Positions 52,704 to 62,658 of a stretch of 64,000 nt of DNA are shown here, one piece after another; position 1 is the stretch's first letter; each line of letters begins with the position of its first letter. Below the pieces are notes generated by a model that had not been told where the DNA came from, did not search any database, and saw nothing but the letters and a program-made list of their open reading frames with translations. Source of the stretch: Stutzerimonas stutzeri (GTDB lineage Bacteria; Pseudomonadota; Gammaproteobacteria; Pseudomonadales; Pseudomonadaceae); contig NZ_CP139348.1 of assembly GCF_038561965.1 (NCBI RefSeq), positions 4,526,001-4,590,000 on the forward strand, written 5' to 3'. The position numbers and the translations under genes were made by a program.

Positions 52704-53977
52704 CAGAACATTCCGAAGGTCTGCTCCATGTTCTGCATGGTCTGCATCATGGAGGTGAACTGCTTGAGGTAGCGGGAGTAATGGCTGTCGTACTGCTGCT
52801 GCAGCTTGTCGAACTGCTCGTTGGCGCGCCGCAGGTTCATGTCCAGGGTGTCCATGCGGTTCTTCAACATGCCGTTGGTACTGGAGGTGTAGCTGGCGAC
52901 GGTCTTGTCGATGCTGTCGAGCAGGTTGTCCTTGCCGGTGAACAGCGCTTCGAAACCGGCTGGATCCTTCGCTACGGCGGCTTCGAAGCGAGCGGTGTCG
53001 ATGGTCAACTTGCCGTTGCGATCGGCGCTGATACCAAAATTGATCAGGCTGTTGCCGCCGAAATCGGTACGCAGCAGCGTATTCAGGCGACCTTCGATGG
53101 CGCGCACGCTGGAGTCGCCCGCCAACACACCGCGGGCGCTGCTGTCGCTGCCGCTGGCGGTCAGTGAATCGAAACTGGTCATCAGGGCGTTGAAGGCATC
53201 GACGAAGCTCTGCGCCTTGCCTTTGGTGGCACTCTTGTCCTGGTCGATGTTGAGTGTCAGAGCCGCATCACCGTCCTTGTGCACCTTGCTGACCGACAGG
53301 CTGACGCCCTCGATGACGTTGTCGAAGGTGTTGCTCGAGCTGGTCAGCTCGATCCCGTCTGCACCATTGAAGCTGCCACCCATACGAATGCGCGCATCGG
53401 CCGCGCCTGACAGATCGGTGGTCGTGCCGCTCGAATCGGGGCTCAATGAAACAGCGAACGCATTGGCGGCGCCGCTTTCGGCACTGGTCAGCACCAGGTT
53501 GACCTGGCCATTGCTGCGCACCAGCGTGGCCTGCACGCCGAGGTAGGCAGTGGCGTTGATGGCCTTGGCCGCGTCGTCGAGAGTGGCGTAGCCGCTCAGA
53601 TCGAAATCCTGCCCCTTGAGCGTCAACGTGCCGCTCAGGCTGCCGTCGACTAGCCCCTGCACCGCCACCTGCTGTTTGCTGGCCAGCTGCTCGACATAGA
53701 ACTGATAGCTGCCGGCCTGCGCCTTGGCACCGACCGTGGCACTGACGTAGCCCTCCTGGCTGGTGGTGGCGCTGTTGACCAGCATGGTCGCCTTGCCGGT
53801 CTTCAACCCGGAGACGGCGGACTTGAAGGTCGTCAGGGAGGTGCGCAACTTGCTCAGCGCATCACGCTGAGTCTTGTAGTTGCTTTCGTTGCGATTGAGC
53901 CGGTCCAGCGAAGACTGAACTTCGTAGGTCGCCAGCTGCGTCGACATCTGCTTTATGTAATTCGAATCTATCGCCAT
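52703..53977 (-). CDS. lafB: Filament cap protein FliD (LafB)
   Basis: 424 residues. N-terminal region YEVQSSLDRLNRNESNYKTQRDALSKLRTSLT and C-terminus QQQYDSHYSRYLKQFTSMMQTMQNMEQTFGMF fit FliD. First gene of the operon fliD-fliS-lafX-fliK-fliL-fliA-motA-motB, which is the lafBCXEFSTU order of Vibrio/Aeromonas lateral systems. Confidence 0.92.
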   Translation of the reverse strand: MAIDSNYIKQMSTQLATYEVQSSLDRLNRNESNYKTQRDALSKLRTSLTTFKSAVSGLKTGKATMLVNSATTSQEGYVSATVGAKAQAGSYQFYVEQLASKQQVAVQGLVDGSLSGTLTLKGQDFDLSGYATLDDAAKAINATAYLGVQATLVRSNGQVNLVLTSAESGAANAFAVSLSPDSSGTTTDLSGAADARIRMGGSFNGADGIELTSSSNTFDNVIEGVSLSVSKVHKDGDAALTLNIDQDKSATKGKAQSFVDAFNALMTSFDSLTASGSDSSARGVLAGDSSVRAIEGRLNTLLRTDFGGNSLINFGISADRNGKLTIDTARFEAAVAKDPAGFEALFTGKDNLLDSIDKTVASYTSSTNGMLKNRMDTLDMNLRRANEQFDKLQQQYDSHYSRYLKQFTSMMQTMQNMEQTFGMF

Positions 53978-54004
53978 TACCGATCCCCTTCCTGTGCTCT
54001 GTAG

Positions 54005-54020
54005 AGCAAGTTGAGTGCCA
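54005..54020 (-). promoter_or_regulatory. Sigma-54 promoter of the fliD (lafBCXEFSTU) operon
   Basis: On the minus strand TGGCACTCAACTTGCT, a near-perfect match to TGGCACG-N4-TTGCW with GG-N10-GC spacing. It lies about 30 bp before the fliD ATG. Confidence 0.87.
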
Positions 54021-54096
54021 ATTCACAAATGGTTGATTTATAAGCGTTTTAATCCACATGACGCAGAAGAAACGCTTCCGCCTGGCAGCCTTATGG

Positions 54097-54119
54097 GGAA
54101 ACGGGGAAATGCCGTTTCC
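54097..54119 (-). other. Perfect 8-bp inverted repeat upstream of fliD
   Basis: GGAAACGG (54097-54104) and CCGTTTCC (54112-54119) with a 7-nt loop. The motif TTCCGCCTGGC also occurs twice here (54076-54086 and 54116-54126). There is no T-run on either side, so it is not a clear terminator. It lies about 80-100 bp upstream of the sigma-54 promoter, where an enhancer-binding activator such as LafK might bind. From 54127 to 54442 nothing was recognised. Confidence 0.4.
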
Positions 54120-54442
54120 GCCTGGCTATGCGGCGCAACATCTCTGGGTAAAGGCGACGGTTTGAGGGGGAGCGCTTAAGGCGCATTGCAAAATATCGGC
54201 GGGAAGGTTGAGAGACTCTCGCCGATGGTCCTCGGGCGCTCGTGCGGAGCCCAACCCGGGCGCTCGGCGAACAGCATCCGGAGTCTGTTGCGTTCAGCAA
54301 CTGTGGCGCCGGCAGGTGCCGGACAGCATGCCAACCGGCGGCCGCGCACGGCTCCCACAAGCATTCAGGAGCAAGCGGGCTACAGCAGCTCCGGGTGATG
54401 GATACGAGAGTTGGAACAAATCACGTATTACGCCCTATGGGC

Positions 54443-54883
54443 TTAGTACATCTGTGGCTGATAGAGCCGCGCATCATGACTACCCGCCAGCAGCTGGCCG
54501 AGGATCTCGTGATGCATGGCCAGCAGCTTGCCGTTGCGCTCGTTGATCTGCTGGCACTGACAGGCCAGTGCCCCGAGTTGCTGCCAGGACTGGGTAAGGC
54601 GCATGGCCTGCTCGGCAGGGTAGGAACCGAGCAGACGCTGCATGCCCTCGGCATCGGCCTGCAGACGGAAGGCACTCAGCACCTTGGCCCGGCGCTGGGC
54701 CCGCATGCCGATGGTTTCGACGCGCGTGGTGATCTGCAGATTGAGTCGATCAATCTCTACACTGTCACGCTCGAGCAGGAATGCGTAGAGCGCCTGCATC
54801 AGATCGCGCAGGGCCAGGTAATCCTCGCAATCCTGCACAAGGTCGCTGGCGACGACCGCAAGCAGCTTGTCGCGCTGGTTCAC
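54443..54883 (-). CDS. flgN: FlgN-like export chaperone (lateral)
   Basis: 146 residues, mainly helical (DCEDYLALRDLMQALYAFLLERDSVEI..; QSWQQLGALACQCQQINERNGKLL, the second being the FlgN-typical NERNG motif). Should escort FlgK and FlgL to the export gate. Overlaps flgM by 4 nt. Confidence 0.85.
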   Translation of the reverse strand: MNQRDKLLAVVASDLVQDCEDYLALRDLMQALYAFLLERDSVEIDRLNLQITTRVETIGMRAQRRAKVLSAFRLQADAEGMQRLLGSYPAEQAMRLTQSWQQLGALACQCQQINERNGKLLAMHHEILGQLLAGSHDARLYQPQMY

Positions 54884-55155
54884 GCATCGCTTCCGCGGTG
54901 GTAGGCGAGCATGCTGCCGGCCAGCTCGGCGGGATCGCTGGAGATCTCACCGCGCTGCAGGGCCTGCTTGATCGCCGCAACCCGGTCGAGGTCGATTTCC
55001 GGCATAGCGCGCAGGGCGTCATGCATCTGCTCCAGCGGAAGGCTGGCAGGTTGGCGCACCAGCGCTTCAGCCGCAGGGCGTGCAGCGGGCTGGCGATTGG
55101 TGCTGGCCTCGGCGGCCGGTGTCAGGGCGGGCTTGAAATGCCGGCTGATTTCCAT
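54880..55155 (-). CDS. flgM: Anti-sigma-28 factor FlgM (lateral)
   Basis: 91 residues. Disordered-looking N-terminus, C-terminal helices RVAAIKQALQRGEISSDPAELAGSMLAYH typical of FlgM. Should bind LafS/FliA until exported. Its usual location is beside flgA; here it lies downstream of fliJ, with 147 bp between, and may have its own promoter. Confidence 0.87.
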   Translation of the reverse strand: MEISRHFKPALTPAAEASTNRQPAARPAAEALVRQPASLPLEQMHDALRAMPEIDLDRVAAIKQALQRGEISSDPAELAGSMLAYHRGSDA

Positions 55156-55302
55156 GATTGCGTTCCAACTCGGTGGTTACAGCCAAAGAGGCGACCGCTT
55201 GGGCGAAAACCTTAAATCTATTCTGCAGGGCACGGATGGACGGTGCGTCCGACGTTGCTGCGCCGGTCGATTCTGCCCCTTACCCAGCCCCATCGCAAAA
55301 AC

Positions 55303-55728
55303 TCAGGCCATTCGATTACGCCACCAGCTCTGCGCGGCCAGGCCGTCCTGGATCTTCTGCTCCTGCTGCGCAAGCAGCTGCTGCCATTGCTGCATCTTGT
55401 CATCGATCATGTGCTCGACCACTTTCTCGCTGCGCATGGCCTGCAGCAGCTCGCGCTGAATACGCTCCAGCGCCTGCTCGGCAACCGCCAACTCACGGCG
55501 CTGCAGCTCCACCATCTTGTACAGGGTGGCCTTGTAACGCTGCTGGTTGTCGCGCTGCAGTGGTGTGCTCATCGGCACGGAAAAGCCGCACAGGCGGCTC
55601 AGGCCGGTGATGTTGTTGCGGTAGCGCTGGCAAAGGTTCTGCTGGTACTGCACGCGGCCGAGCATCTGCCGCACACGGTGGCTGCGCAGGCTGGCCAGGC
55701 GGCCGAGGGTCTCGATCTGCTGTTTCAT
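55303..55728 (-). CDS. fliJ: Flagellar export protein FliJ (lateral)
   Basis: 141 residues from ATG 55728, which overlaps the fliI stop (ATGA). Long coiled-coil helices (LGRLASLRSHRVRQMLGRVQYQ; LQRRELAVAEQALERIQRELLQAM). Export stalk protein. The frame is open further upstream, but that is inside fliI. Confidence 0.85.
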   Translation of the reverse strand: MKQQIETLGRLASLRSHRVRQMLGRVQYQQNLCQRYRNNITGLSRLCGFSVPMSTPLQRDNQQRYKATLYKMVELQRRELAVAEQALERIQRELLQAMRSEKVVEHMIDDKMQQWQQLLAQQEQKIQDGLAAQSWWRNRMA

Positions 55729-57059
55729 CGCGGTTTCCCGAGGATGTTCTGCAAGGTGGCAACGCTGGCTTCCAGCTCGGCGGCCTCGCCGACGTCCTGA
55801 CGCAGGAAGCGCTCGATGGTCGGCGCCAGCTGCACCGCGCGATCGGTCTTGATGTCGGCGCCCGGCGTGTAGCCACCGAGCGGGATAAGCTCCTTGATCT
55901 TCTCGAAGGTGCTGTAGCACTCCTTGAGCTGGCGCGCCGCGCCCAGGTGCGCCGGCTGTCCGACCTGGCTCATGCAGCGGCTGACCGAGGCGCACACGTC
56001 GATGGCCGGGTAATGTCCGGCTTCGGCCAGGCGCCGCGAGAGCACGATGTGGCCGTCGAGAATCGCCCGCGCGCAGTCGACGATGGGATCCTGCTGGTCG
56101 TCGCCTTCAGCCAGTACCGTATAGATGGCGCTGAGACTGCCGTTGTCGCTGGCACCATTGCCGGCACTCTCCACCAGCTCCGGCAGCATGCCGAACACCG
56201 ATGGCGGGTAGCCCTTGGTCGCCGGCGGCTCGCCGAGGGCCAGGGCGATTTCGCGCTGGGCCATGGCATAGCGGGTCAGCGAATCGACCAGCAGCAGCAC
56301 GTCGTGGCCCTGGTCGCGGAAGTAGGCGGCGATGCTGTGACAGAGTTCGGTGGCCTTCAGGCGCATCAGCGGCGATTCGTTGGCCGGCGCGACCACCACC
56401 ACGGCCTTCTTCAGGCCCTCCTCGCCGAGCGAATGCAGGAGGAATTCCTGCACCTCGCGGCCACGCTCGCCGATCAGCCCGACCACCACCACATCGGCCT
56501 TGGTCTGCCGGGTAATCATGCCCAGCAGCACGCTCTTGCCGACGCCGGAGCCGGCGAACAGGCCGACGCGCTGGCCCTTGCCCAGGGTCAGGGTGGCATT
56601 GATCGCGCGCACGCCGACATCCAGCGCTTCGCTGACCGGCTTGCGCTTGAGCGGATTGACCGAGGGCAGCTCGGTCGGCAACGGGTCGCGCCCGCCGAGC
56701 TTGCCCAGTTCGTCCAGCGGTTCGCCGAGGCCGTTGACCACACGCCCCAGCCAGGACTCATCGATGTGCAGCTTGGCGTCATCCGGCGCCGGGAATACCC
56801 GCGAACCGGCCGTCAGACCGACCGGTTTCTTGAACGGCATCAGGTAGGTGATATCGCGATTGAAGCCCACCACCTGCGCTTCCAGCATGCTGCCGTCGCC
56901 CTGCTCGACATAGCAGCGTTGACCGGTCATGCGCTGGCAGCCGAGGCTTTCCAGCAGCATGCCGGAGACACGCACCAACCGCCCGCTGACCTTGGCCAAC
57001 TGCACGTTGTCCAGCGAGCGCAGGGCCTCGTCGAGGCGGAAGCTGTCGCGCAGGGCCAT
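55725..57059 (-). CDS. fliI: Flagellar export ATPase FliI (lateral)
   Basis: 444 residues. Walker A GLFAGSGVGKSVLLG, Walker B VLLLVDSLTRYAMA and the GYPPSVFGMLPELVESAGN segment identify the flagellar/type III ATPase. Confidence 0.95.
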   Translation of the reverse strand: MALRDSFRLDEALRSLDNVQLAKVSGRLVRVSGMLLESLGCQRMTGQRCYVEQGDGSMLEAQVVGFNRDITYLMPFKKPVGLTAGSRVFPAPDDAKLHIDESWLGRVVNGLGEPLDELGKLGGRDPLPTELPSVNPLKRKPVSEALDVGVRAINATLTLGKGQRVGLFAGSGVGKSVLLGMITRQTKADVVVVGLIGERGREVQEFLLHSLGEEGLKKAVVVVAPANESPLMRLKATELCHSIAAYFRDQGHDVLLLVDSLTRYAMAQREIALALGEPPATKGYPPSVFGMLPELVESAGNGASDNGSLSAIYTVLAEGDDQQDPIVDCARAILDGHIVLSRRLAEAGHYPAIDVCASVSRCMSQVGQPAHLGAARQLKECYSTFEKIKELIPLGGYTPGADIKTDRAVQLAPTIERFLRQDVGEAAELEASVATLQNILGKPR

Positions 57060-57062
57060 CGG

Positions 57063-57761
57063 TCAGCCCTGCGCCGTGATGTGTTCGGCGAGGGTTTCCA
57101 TGCACGAGTCCAGGCGTTGCTGGCAGCCGATATCAGCTTCGGCCTGCGCCGTCAGCACGCGGCACTCGCCGAGCGCCAGCTTGTCGTCCGGCACCAGGCG
57201 CCAGGCGCCGGCCCGCTCGGGCGCCAGCTCGCGAATACGCGCGCACTCTTCCGGATTGAGGTGGATACGCACCTCTTCTTGGTCTCCCGGCATGGCGTTG
57301 AGCGCCTCCTCGGCCAGGGTCAGCAACTGGGTCGGATGCAGGGTCAGCTCACAGCGAATCACCTGCCGTGCGACCTTCTGCACCAGCTCCAGCAGCTCCT
57401 CGCGGCGCGCCTGCTCGTATTCCTGACGAAAGCCTTCGAATGCCTCGATCAGGCGGTCCAGCGGGCGACCGGCCTCGTCGAACGCGCGGCGGCCCTGCTG
57501 GCGGCCCTCTTCCAGGCCCAGCGCCTTGCCATCTTCGACGCCACGCTGGAAGCCTTCGCGATGCCCCGCTTCGCGGCCCTGCTCCAGGCCTTCGCGGTAG
57601 CCCTTGTCGATGCCTTCCTGAAAGCCATCGGCCACCGCGCGCTGCAGTGCTGCCGGGTCGCCGGCGAAACCAGCCGCGGCCTGTGCCGGGGTCTTCACCC
57701 TTGGCGGAAAGCGGAACGGCCGCCAGCTGCGGTCGGCACCCTTGATCACCTTGACCGTCAT
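57063..57761 (-). CDS. fliH: Flagellar export regulator FliH (lateral)
   Basis: 232 residues from ATG 57761 (MTVKVIKGADRSWRPFRFPP). The middle is rich in GxxxG-like and Glu/Arg repeats (EGIDKGYREGLEQGREAGHREG), the FliH hallmark. Binds FliI and FliN. Two bases lie between the ATG and the fliG stop. Confidence 0.88.
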   Translation of the reverse strand: MTVKVIKGADRSWRPFRFPPRVKTPAQAAAGFAGDPAALQRAVADGFQEGIDKGYREGLEQGREAGHREGFQRGVEDGKALGLEEGRQQGRRAFDEAGRPLDRLIEAFEGFRQEYEQARREELLELVQKVARQVIRCELTLHPTQLLTLAEEALNAMPGDQEEVRIHLNPEECARIRELAPERAGAWRLVPDDKLALGECRVLTAQAEADIGCQQRLDSCMETLAEHITAQG

Positions 57762-57762
57762 G

Positions 57763-58830
57763 TCATTCCACCGTCTGTTCGCGGAACAGCTGCACCTGCA
57801 GCTCGCCATCGGCGGACATCTCGCGCACCACGGCCATGATGTCCTTGCGCACCTGCTCGACACGGCTCAGCGGCACCGGGCCCTGACGCCGGTTGATCGA
57901 TTCCATCTGCTGCGCCTGGCGCTTGGGCATGGCGCCCTGAATGGCCTTGACCAGCTCCGGTTCGGCGCCTTTCAGCGCGACCACCCACTCGTCCAGCGGA
58001 ATCACTTCCAGCAGGGTCTGCAGCACGTCCTGGTTCTGCCGCGAGAGGATGAAGAAGTCGTACATTTCATCCTCGATCTTGCCGACCAGCTCTTCGTTGT
58101 GCGCGCGTAGCAGCTCGAACATCTGGTCGCGATTGCCCTTGAAGCGGTTCATGATGTCCGCCGCCTGCTTGACGCCACGTACCTGCGAACCCTGGGTGCT
58201 GAGCACCTTGAGGCTGCGGTCGATCAGCTGCTCCAGCTCGGCGATCACGTCGCTGTTGACCTCCGAGAGGTTGGCGATGCGATACAGCAGCTCGTCCTGA
58301 CGCTCGGCCGGCATGCATTCGAGTACCTCGGTGGCCATGCCCGGCGGCAGGAAGGCGAGGAACACCGCCTGCATCTGCGCGTGCTCCTTGGCGATCAGCG
58401 CAGCGAACTGCTTGGGGTCGAGCCATTCCATCTTGGCCATCTTGGCGCGGATTTCCTCGCCGTAGATCGAGTCCAGCAGCGAGCGGGTGATGTCACCGCC
58501 CAGCGCCTTGCCGAGCATCCCGGACAGGTAGGCACGTGAGGCGCCCTTGATGCTGCTCTGCTCCTTGTAATCGTCGAAGAAACGGCTGATCACATCGGAA
58601 ACCATCGGCTGCTTGACGTTGGACAGTCGCGCCATCGCCTGGCTGATGCTGATGATTTCCTCGCGGGAGAAATTGCGCAGGATCCCGGCGGAAATCTCGT
58701 CACCCATGCTCAGCATGAGGATTGCCGCCTGGTCCAGCGAGCTGACCGAGCGCAGCTGCACCGGCCGCGGTTTGATCTCGCGGGACGACGCCTGGCTTTC
58801 TTCAGCCGGCTGGGTTGAGGTCTCTTTCAT
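57763..58830 (-). CDS. fliG: Flagellar motor switch protein FliG (lateral)
   Basis: 355 residues. N-terminal FliF-binding domain (LDQAAILMLSMGDEISAGILRNFSREEI), middle EHAQMQAVFLAFLPPGMATEVLECMP and C-terminal LLEVIPLDEWVVALKGAEPELVKAIQGAMPKRQAQQM, which interacts with MotA. The start overlaps the end of fliF by 29 bp. Confidence 0.94.
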   Translation of the reverse strand: MKETSTQPAEESQASSREIKPRPVQLRSVSSLDQAAILMLSMGDEISAGILRNFSREEIISISQAMARLSNVKQPMVSDVISRFFDDYKEQSSIKGASRAYLSGMLGKALGGDITRSLLDSIYGEEIRAKMAKMEWLDPKQFAALIAKEHAQMQAVFLAFLPPGMATEVLECMPAERQDELLYRIANLSEVNSDVIAELEQLIDRSLKVLSTQGSQVRGVKQAADIMNRFKGNRDQMFELLRAHNEELVGKIEDEMYDFFILSRQNQDVLQTLLEVIPLDEWVVALKGAEPELVKAIQGAMPKRQAQQMESINRRQGPVPLSRVEQVRKDIMAVVREMSADGELQVQLFREQTVE

Positions 58831-60478
58831 TGCGCCCTATCCAATGCTTGATGACTTCCGAGACACGCTCGGGATCGTTCTTGGCGAGCATCTGCAAATG
58901 CTCGATCTGCAGTTCCAGCCCCGACCCCGGCGCCGGCAGGCGGATTTCCGAGAGCGGGTTAAGTTCGCCGAAAATGTGCGGGCCACCGGCCTCACGCGGA
59001 CTGGACAGGGCCGGCCGGCTATCGCCTTCCAGCGCGGCCGGTATGCCCGGCTCGACCAGGCTGCCCTCCAGCCCTTCGGCCTGCGGCAATGCCGCGACGC
59101 TGCGCTGGGTCAGGTTGCGTACCGCCGGGCGCACCACGATCAGCAGCAACAACAGGGCGACCAGCCCGGCAACGCCGATCTTGGCCAGCGCATGAATCTG
59201 GCTGTTCTCCCACCAGGGCACGACCTGTTCGATCGACTCCACGGCGGCGAAGGGCAACACGCTGAGGCTCAGCAGATCGCCGCGGTCCTGCTTGAAGCCG
59301 ACGGCGTTGCGCACCATCGCTTCCATCTCGGCACGTGCCTCGTCGGTCCAGCCGCCCTCGGGCGCCGCCGCGGAGTTGAGCACTACCGCAACGCTCTGCT
59401 GACGCAGCGCGAAGCCGGCGTGCTTGACGTGCACCACGCTCTGGTCGTAATCCATCTGGCGAGTCGACTCCTCGCGCAGCGAGGTTGCGCCCTTGGTTTC
59501 GCCTATGCCCGCCGCGGGCTCCTCGCCCTCTTTCGGCGGCGCCACGGGGCGGTTGGCCAGCGAACCGGGAATGCCCAGGGCCAGCTGATCGAGCGCGCTC
59601 TCGTTGCGCAGTACCTCACTGCGCAGCCGCGGCGTCTCGCCATAGGACTGGAAGGTTTCTTCCTTCTGGCTGAAGTCGATATCGGCGGCGACGCTGATGC
59701 GGTAGTTGCCCAGGCCCAGCACCGGCGCCAGCACCTGTTCGATGTTGGCGGCCGCCTTCTGCTGATAGTCATCAACCGCCTGCCAGTTCTGCGCCGGTCC
59801 GCCGCCGACACTCAAGCCACGCGAGAGCAGCGCGCCGTACTGGTCGACCACGCCGACATCTTCCGGCTTGAGGTTGGGCACGCTGTTGGCGACCAGATTG
59901 ATGATGGCGCCGACCTGATCGTGGGTGAGCTTGTAGCCCGGTTCCAGCTGCAGCATCACCGACGCCTTGCTCGGGGCGCGCTTGCTGACCACGAAGGAAC
60001 TGTTCTCCTCCTGCGCCAGATGCACCCGCGCATGCTGCACGCCCTTGAGCGCCATCACCGTGCGCGCCAGCTCGCCTTCCAGGCTGCGCTTGAGGCGTAC
60101 GTCCTGAACGAACTGGCTGGTGCCCAGCGGCTCTTCCTTGTCGAACAGCTCGTAGCCGGCCGGCTGCGCGACCTTCACGCCCTTGGCGTTGAGCAGCAGC
60201 CGTGCCTGTGCCAACTGATCCTCGCGGACCAGGATCTGGCCGCTTTGCGGATGGATGCGGTACTGCAGCGCTTCGCCGTCGAGCACCTGCATCACCTCGG
60301 CGGCGGGGAACGATTCGCCGGCACCATGCAGCGGGCGGAACGAACCGTTGTCGCGCCACAGATAGAAGGCCACGGCCACAGCCAGCGCCGCGGCGATGAC
60401 CGCCATGCCGGCCAGCGTCACACGCGGATCGAGTTGCAGCCCACCTGCGGGCAACCTGGATTTGAGTTTCTGCAGCAC
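58802..60478 (-). CDS. fliF: Flagellar MS-ring protein FliF (lateral)
   Basis: 558 residues with two membrane helices (near residues 23-42 and 445-465) flanking the large periplasmic ring domain, which shows VQDVRLKRSLEGELARTVMALKGVQHARVHLAQ. The C-terminal tail binds FliG. Confidence 0.94.
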   Translation of the reverse strand: MLQKLKSRLPAGGLQLDPRVTLAGMAVIAAALAVAVAFYLWRDNGSFRPLHGAGESFPAAEVMQVLDGEALQYRIHPQSGQILVREDQLAQARLLLNAKGVKVAQPAGYELFDKEEPLGTSQFVQDVRLKRSLEGELARTVMALKGVQHARVHLAQEENSSFVVSKRAPSKASVMLQLEPGYKLTHDQVGAIINLVANSVPNLKPEDVGVVDQYGALLSRGLSVGGGPAQNWQAVDDYQQKAAANIEQVLAPVLGLGNYRISVAADIDFSQKEETFQSYGETPRLRSEVLRNESALDQLALGIPGSLANRPVAPPKEGEEPAAGIGETKGATSLREESTRQMDYDQSVVHVKHAGFALRQQSVAVVLNSAAAPEGGWTDEARAEMEAMVRNAVGFKQDRGDLLSLSVLPFAAVESIEQVVPWWENSQIHALAKIGVAGLVALLLLLIVVRPAVRNLTQRSVAALPQAEGLEGSLVEPGIPAALEGDSRPALSSPREAGGPHIFGELNPLSEIRLPAPGSGLELQIEHLQMLAKNDPERVSEVIKHWIGRNERDLNPAG

Positions 60479-60498
60479 GTCTTAGCTCTCTGGGCCGG

Positions 60499-60819
60499 TT
60501 ACAGCGGCATTCGCATGACGTCGTCGAACGCCGTCGTCAGTTTGTTGCGCACCTGCAGCAGGGCGGAGAACGACACGCTGGCCTTCTGGCTGTCGATCAT
60601 TGCGCCGACCAGGTCATCGCTCTTGCCGCTATCGACGGCCGCCATCGCCGCACCGGCCTTGTGCTGCTCGGCATCCACCGAACGCAGCGCCGCCTCGAAC
60701 GAACCGCTGATGGCATTGGCCGCCATGCTCGACGGGCGGATCGGTTGCCCTTCCGCGGCACCGGCCAGTTGTTGCATGCGGCCCAGCAGATCCTGCTGCA
60801 CCTGAGTAATGGAACTCAT
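60499..60819 (-). CDS. fliE: Hook-basal body protein FliE (lateral)
   Basis: 106 residues from ATG 60819 (GGGGGAG upstream). The SFSALLQVRNKLTTAFDDVMRMPL C-terminus is the FliE signature. It follows lafK by 20 bp, so the order lafK-fliE-F-G-H-I-J forms one unit. Confidence 0.91.
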   Translation of the reverse strand: MSSITQVQQDLLGRMQQLAGAAEGQPIRPSSMAANAISGSFEAALRSVDAEQHKAGAAMAAVDSGKSDDLVGAMIDSQKASVSFSALLQVRNKLTTAFDDVMRMPL

Positions 60820-60839
60820 GGTTGCTCTCCCCCGATCAT

Positions 60840-62222
<1,383 letters not shown>

Positions 62223-62658
62223 TGCCTGACTGACACTTTTCAATGTGACCACCTTGCCCTTCTGGTAGTTGCCTTGCCGAGGCACGGCGCGACGCCAAAA
62301 AAAGCGAAAGAAAAAAACGATTTAATTTTCCGGAACTACTGGCCGCCTTCTGCATGGCAACTTCGCCATCCGGGCGATTTCCCCAACGGCACTTCCCGGA
62401 CAAGTGCGCGCACGCTATCAGGACGTCGGATCAATTCCCCAATCAGTTCTGCTTAATTGAAATCAACGGATGCCTGATGCGCTCAAAAAAGCTCATTTGA
62501 TATCTCTTGATTTAACTCCCTCACGCGCCCAGGCCTAGGATGGCGGCACGCTAGAGCCGTGCCCGGGAAAACACCCGTGCCTGCCAGCCAATCATCTGCA
62601 TGCACGGCCAGCGGCAACGCCGCCGTGTTAACCGACCCCAGGAAATACAGTTCACAAC
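62223..62658. other. Divergent promoter region between lafK and fliM
   Basis: No gene is supported. The first ~65 bp may encode an extended LafK N-terminus. Beyond that there are A+T-rich stretches (about 62295-62340 and 62480-62520). Both divergent operons must start here, but no promoter could be fixed by eye. Confidence 0.5.

Noticed and set aside
54208..54546. 112-codon plus-strand frame between fliD and flgN
   Set aside because: Arg/Ala-rich translation, runs into the antisense of flgN, no ribosome binding site and no family features.
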